A stretch of 64,000 bases of DNA, taken from contig CM035807.1 in the NCBI GenBank assembly GCA_020466095.1, positions 31,248,712-31,312,711 of the forward strand. Direction: 5' to 3'. The stretch comes from Chlorops oryzae (taxonomy: Eukaryota; Arthropoda; Insecta; Diptera; Chloropidae). Numbering within the stretch: position 1 is the first letter of the stretch; every line of letters starts with the position of its first letter. Shown in pieces: positions 60,601 through 64,000 of this stretch. Below the pieces are notes generated by a model. That model was not told where the DNA came from, did not search any database, and worked only from the letters and a program-made list of their open reading frames with translations. The translations under genes were made by a program, and so were the position numbers.

Positions 60601-60802
60601 CGAAATTCAAACGCTTCAAGCACATTTTTCTCTCGCTCTATTGGCTGTGAAGAATTTTTGGGAAGAATTCTTTTAAATGAAAAATTCCTTGATAAATTGC
60701 TCAAGTAGACTTTAGTAGAACCAACTTTAGTAGAATCAGAAATAAAAAACTAAAAGATATAAAAATAACAAAAAAAACGTGCAACTACAGTTTTAAGTCT
60801 TA
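57605..60802. other. Noncoding, with GAGA-type runs
   Basis: No exon is supported. Features: a tandem GTGTAGGT.TTGAATTTAAATATTTTC pair at about 57602-57655, a CTCTCTCTCTCTCTCTCT run at 57993-58012, and CTCTTTCTCTCGCTCGCGCTCTCTCACTC at about 58645-58673, like GAGA-factor-rich fly promoters. A CAGCAGCAGCAG run lies near 58965-58982. A start site could lie near 58.6 kb, but no matching coding exon is seen. Confidence 0.4.
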
Positions 60803-61020
60803 GGGCCAATATTACCAAGCACATTTAAAAAAATCTTTAAATTAAAATAAAATTTTTTTTATTATTAATTTCATTTTCAATATGCAACTTTTTTAAGTAT
60901 AGCAAAATGTGGCAGCACGCTCTACTGTCTACTACACGCTCATATCGCTGTAGTCCGAATCCATAATTTGAATGCTTTGCTTTCGTATTGCACAGATTTT
61001 TTCCGTAAAATTTTAGAATG
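60803..61020 (+). repeat. Dispersed repeat, copy 2
   Basis: Diverged match to 45535-45800, beginning GGGCCAATATTACCAAGC, with TTTTTTAAGTATAGCAAAAT and TTTTTTCCGTAAAA in the same order. Confidence 0.5.
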
Positions 61021-61363
61021 AATGCAATCAGCTGATTTTCTACCGCCTAAAAAGGGCTGTTACCGTATCTTAAAAAAAACTTAAACGACCTACTGAGGTA
61101 GTTTACATTTTTTTTAAAAATATTTTTTAAACTCCATATAAAAAAGTTGCGATTTAAGCGTACCATAGCTATGGGCTTTGGCTCTCATTAAGTGAACCCA
61201 GATCCAAGACGGGCTAAAAGTGTTGTGGAAATGATATCTGGGTTACAGATATTGGTCTAGCTGCTAAGTCATATATGGCTAATGTGACCAACCGTACTGA
61301 TTTTGGGAGTGCAGTACTTTTTTTCGATACGTGTAGTAGTACAGCTGAATGTTCTTGTTTGTA

Positions 61364-62667
61364 CACAGAGAAAAAAATCAACTAGAAAACTGGTTGAATC
61401 AAAAGGGAAAACATACAAAACGGCTTCAACAAGGAATTTTTTTTTATATTAACAATTTTTCTTGTTGGAAAAATAAAGATTTTACCTTTGAATCAGCCAT
61501 ATTTTAGGTTGAATTGACATGATAATTTTCAAAAATGGATTTAAATTTAAATTGTTGAACTAACTATGGACATAATTGAAATGACAAGATAATTTTTAAA
61601 ATAAAAAACATTTTTTTTAAATACCTATAAAACAAGAAATGTCAAAACAAATTTACTTAACGTTCAAAGCAAATAGCCACAGAGCCCTCTGCTGAACATA
61701 ACCCCAAAAATGGACTTATTTCGATTTTGTCACTCCGTTGTCGTAACTGCTAACGCAATGCTTAGAAAGTTCTTAGATGAATAAATATCTTATGTCCTAT
61801 TTTATAAAACAAATGAGAATTATACCGAACATAAAGAAATGTAACACAGTGCGACACGATTTTGTAAACAAAACTTTAACGACTTTTTTTGAAAGTGCTC
61901 GGTTAGTATAACAACGCCTCATACTCAGTTTTGTCAAGTCACCTCGGAACCATTTGCGTTGGGCTGAAAATTTTCATGCATACCCAAATTGTGATTTTGC
62001 GTCTTTTCTTCCGATTTTTGGTAAAAATTGTTCAACTTTGCACCGGCAAAACGGTATCAAGTATTGATCGGATGCAGTTTGTATATATGAAGAGGTTGTT
62101 TAGTTATAATTTTTCTATATTTGCATTACAAAATTTTGATAAAATGTTTATTGCCTTGGGAGCTATAGGCCATACAAAATAAAATATGATAAAAAACACG
62201 TCAAATTTTAAGAATTTTTGCAATTTGCACCTACTCTATAGAGTTTTTTTGGTTCGGTTTGTACTAAAAATATTTAAAATGAGTTCAGAGCTATAAATTG
62301 CGATAGATAGTAAATTAAAATATTGAACTGATTCCGAGATATAGTCATAAGTAAGTGAGTAATTTAATTCTCGGCCCCTCTTTTTAAAGTCTATTTTAAA
62401 AAAAAGTAGAGGTGGCTTGACAAAACTGAGTATGAGGCGTTTTTATACTCATCGAGCACTTTCAAAATCAGTCGTCAAATTTTTTTTTACAAAACATGAC
62501 CTCTAAAATGTCGCACAGTGTAATTAAACATATTTCCTTTCAAATCAACCAAAAGTGTTGTTGACTCAACCATTTTTCTTTTGGAATTTTTGTTCTGCTC
62601 GAAAATCAAAAGGACTGTGAATAACAATGCACCCTTTTAAAAAAATAATGGTTATGTTCGCTCAGTG
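61364..62667 (-). mobile_element. TA-TSD MITE, copy B, interrupted
   Basis: Inverted copy of 56650-57282. It starts CACAGAGAAAAAAATC and ends GTTCGCTCAGTG, with TA each side (61362-61363, 62668-62669). It is interrupted at 61845-62520 by a later MITE; removing that leaves about 625 bp that lines up with copy A end to end. Confidence 0.8.
61845..62520. mobile_element. TAA-TSD MITE, copy 2 (nested)
   Basis: 676 bp with the same CACAGTGCGACACGATTTTG and AAATGTCGCACAGTG ends as 40897-41362. It is flanked by TAA (61842-61844, 62521-62523). About 200 bp longer than copy 1 in the centre. The host element reads continuously across the TAA, which proves the insertion and its boundaries. Confidence 0.85.
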
Positions 62668-62679
62668 TAGATATGAGTG

Positions 62680-63590
62680 CGGAAAGAGCTGAATATATGT
62701 ATGTATATTATATGGGTTTATTCGATGTATTAAATCGAACTCATAAAGGAAAACCTTCGCAGGAAGGAAAACAACACATTTTTAAAGCTAGCATTATGAG
62801 GAAACCGGCTCCGAATAGGAACCATTACTAACTGATTACTATTTTGAATAAAATTGATTTTCGAACATTTACTGAGCACTAGAGCTACGTCAGCTTCTTA
62901 ATACCTTTGTAATCATGTAGAGTCAATCTTCACAAGTTACCACGCATTTGTAAATTTTTGAAAAATGCCCGTTTAAATACAGTCAATATTTACAAAATTA
63001 TATTGAAAATCTCAAATTTAAGCTTTGGATTTTCTACAAACCAGTTGGATACCCCAAAAATGTCAGGTCATTGAACTATCTTCTCCCATAGCACGATACA
63101 ATTTCTAAGAAGTCAATCTCGATATACTGTATAAGACTTTACAAGACAGACTGACGACATTCAATCGAATTCTGTGACTTGACATTTCTATATACATTTT
63201 GTATGTATCACTGGTTTGGAGTTACCACAACCCAAAAACCAATATACCTCGACACAGAGTTTGGGTATAAAAATAAGGCTTGTCTCATGTATATGAGTTG
63301 AAATGATCAAATATATGTATGTTATTATGGGTTTTCGAGAATAAATCGAACTCAAAAGGAAAACCTTCGAAGGAAAACACATTTTCAAAGCTCTTATGAG
63401 GAATCGTCAATTAGGAACCATACCTCACTTGATTACTATTTTGAATATAAATTTCGAATTTTCGAACAAATTTCGTGAGCCTTGAGGTTTGAAAGAATCT
63501 CTCTTTTATACCTTTAGTAGATATGTAGAGGTCCTTCACATATTACCACCGGAAATTTGTGATGCCGCGAAAAAACAGTAGAAAACGATT
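62680..63590 (+). repeat. Diverged direct duplication, ~600-bp offset
   Basis: 62680-62985 and 63283-63590 match in order: ATATATGTATGT, AAATCGAACTC, AAAGGAAAACCTTCG, CACATTTT.AAAGCT, TTATGAGGAA, TAGGAACCAT, TGATTACTATTTTGAATA and TATTACCAC/GTTACCACG near the ends. Around 70% identity by eye. No gene is seen in the rest of the window. Confidence 0.6.
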
Positions 63591-64000
63591 GAAAGATTTA
63601 TCACTAGAAATACCAAACTATTTTAATATCAGAAAGCTTTTGTTACAGGAAACTCAGTTGGGGTACTTATAGAAGAAGAAGTTTGATCAAAGAAGAGAGT
63701 GACTAAACCCTTTTGCAACATAAAGCTACAAAACGACTTCCCGTGAAACATTTAAATGAAAAGCTCTTTGGCCTTTATTGTTTATTTTCAAGATTAAAGT
63801 TTCTATCAACTCGACCTTTTGATATTCTGAATTCATGATGAATCATTTATTTCCATAAAAGAAGCTTCTTGAAATGAGCAAATACGTTGATTGTACGCGC
63901 CAATCAATTCAACAAACGAGATTATAACATCAAACGATTTTTTTCTCATGCGCTTTCACTAGATTCCGACGAACTTTTCATTCTATAAGTTGGTGCATAT

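Noticed and set aside
53655..64000. Search for FAM20 kinase-domain exons
   Set aside because: No stretch with kinase-like motifs, conserved cysteines or in-phase splice sites was found; the domain must lie beyond the window.

Overview
The window reads as a piece of a higher-fly (schizophoran dipteran) genome. It is AT-rich and intron-dominated, full of short inverted-repeat DNA transposons, CT/GA runs and TACATATGTATG-type microsatellites, and its introns run to about 8 kb. One host gene is recognisable. The rest is noncoding DNA and repeats. No CRISPR array, rRNA or functional tRNA gene was seen.

Left part (1-36.7 kb): no convincing host gene. The most notable item is an apparently complete DNA transposon at 4245-8029. 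It has terminal inverted repeats of about 0.9 kb, CACTG/CAGTG ends, a TAA target-site duplication, a TATA box, a poly(A) signal and an intact two-exon transposase gene (557 aa, 53-bp intron). The rest holds many MITEs whose ends and duplications I could define: PIF/Harbinger-like (TTA), hAT-like (8 bp), piggyBac-like (TTAA), mariner-like (TA) and an unassigned 4-bp-TSD family with two copies. There is also a mini-me-like repeat with a 127-bp tandem array and a GTCY microsatellite.

Right part (36.7-53.7 kb): five plus-strand coding exons join with matching splice phases (36750-36779, 38341-39883, 42910-42990, 50993-51945, 53382-53654). They would encode a very long cytosolic N-terminus, a single signal-anchor transmembrane segment and the start of a lumenal domain. 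The transmembrane region and lumenal stem look like the dipteran FAM20-type secretory-pathway kinase annotated in Drosophila as CG31145. The kinase domain itself must lie downstream of this window. The two long exons each change reading frame twice, always in the same direction.

The rest (53.7-64 kb) is intron-like: GAT-rich minisatellites, nested MITEs, a tRNA-derived SINE and a diverged duplication. Functions are inferred from reading motifs by eye; no database search was possible.
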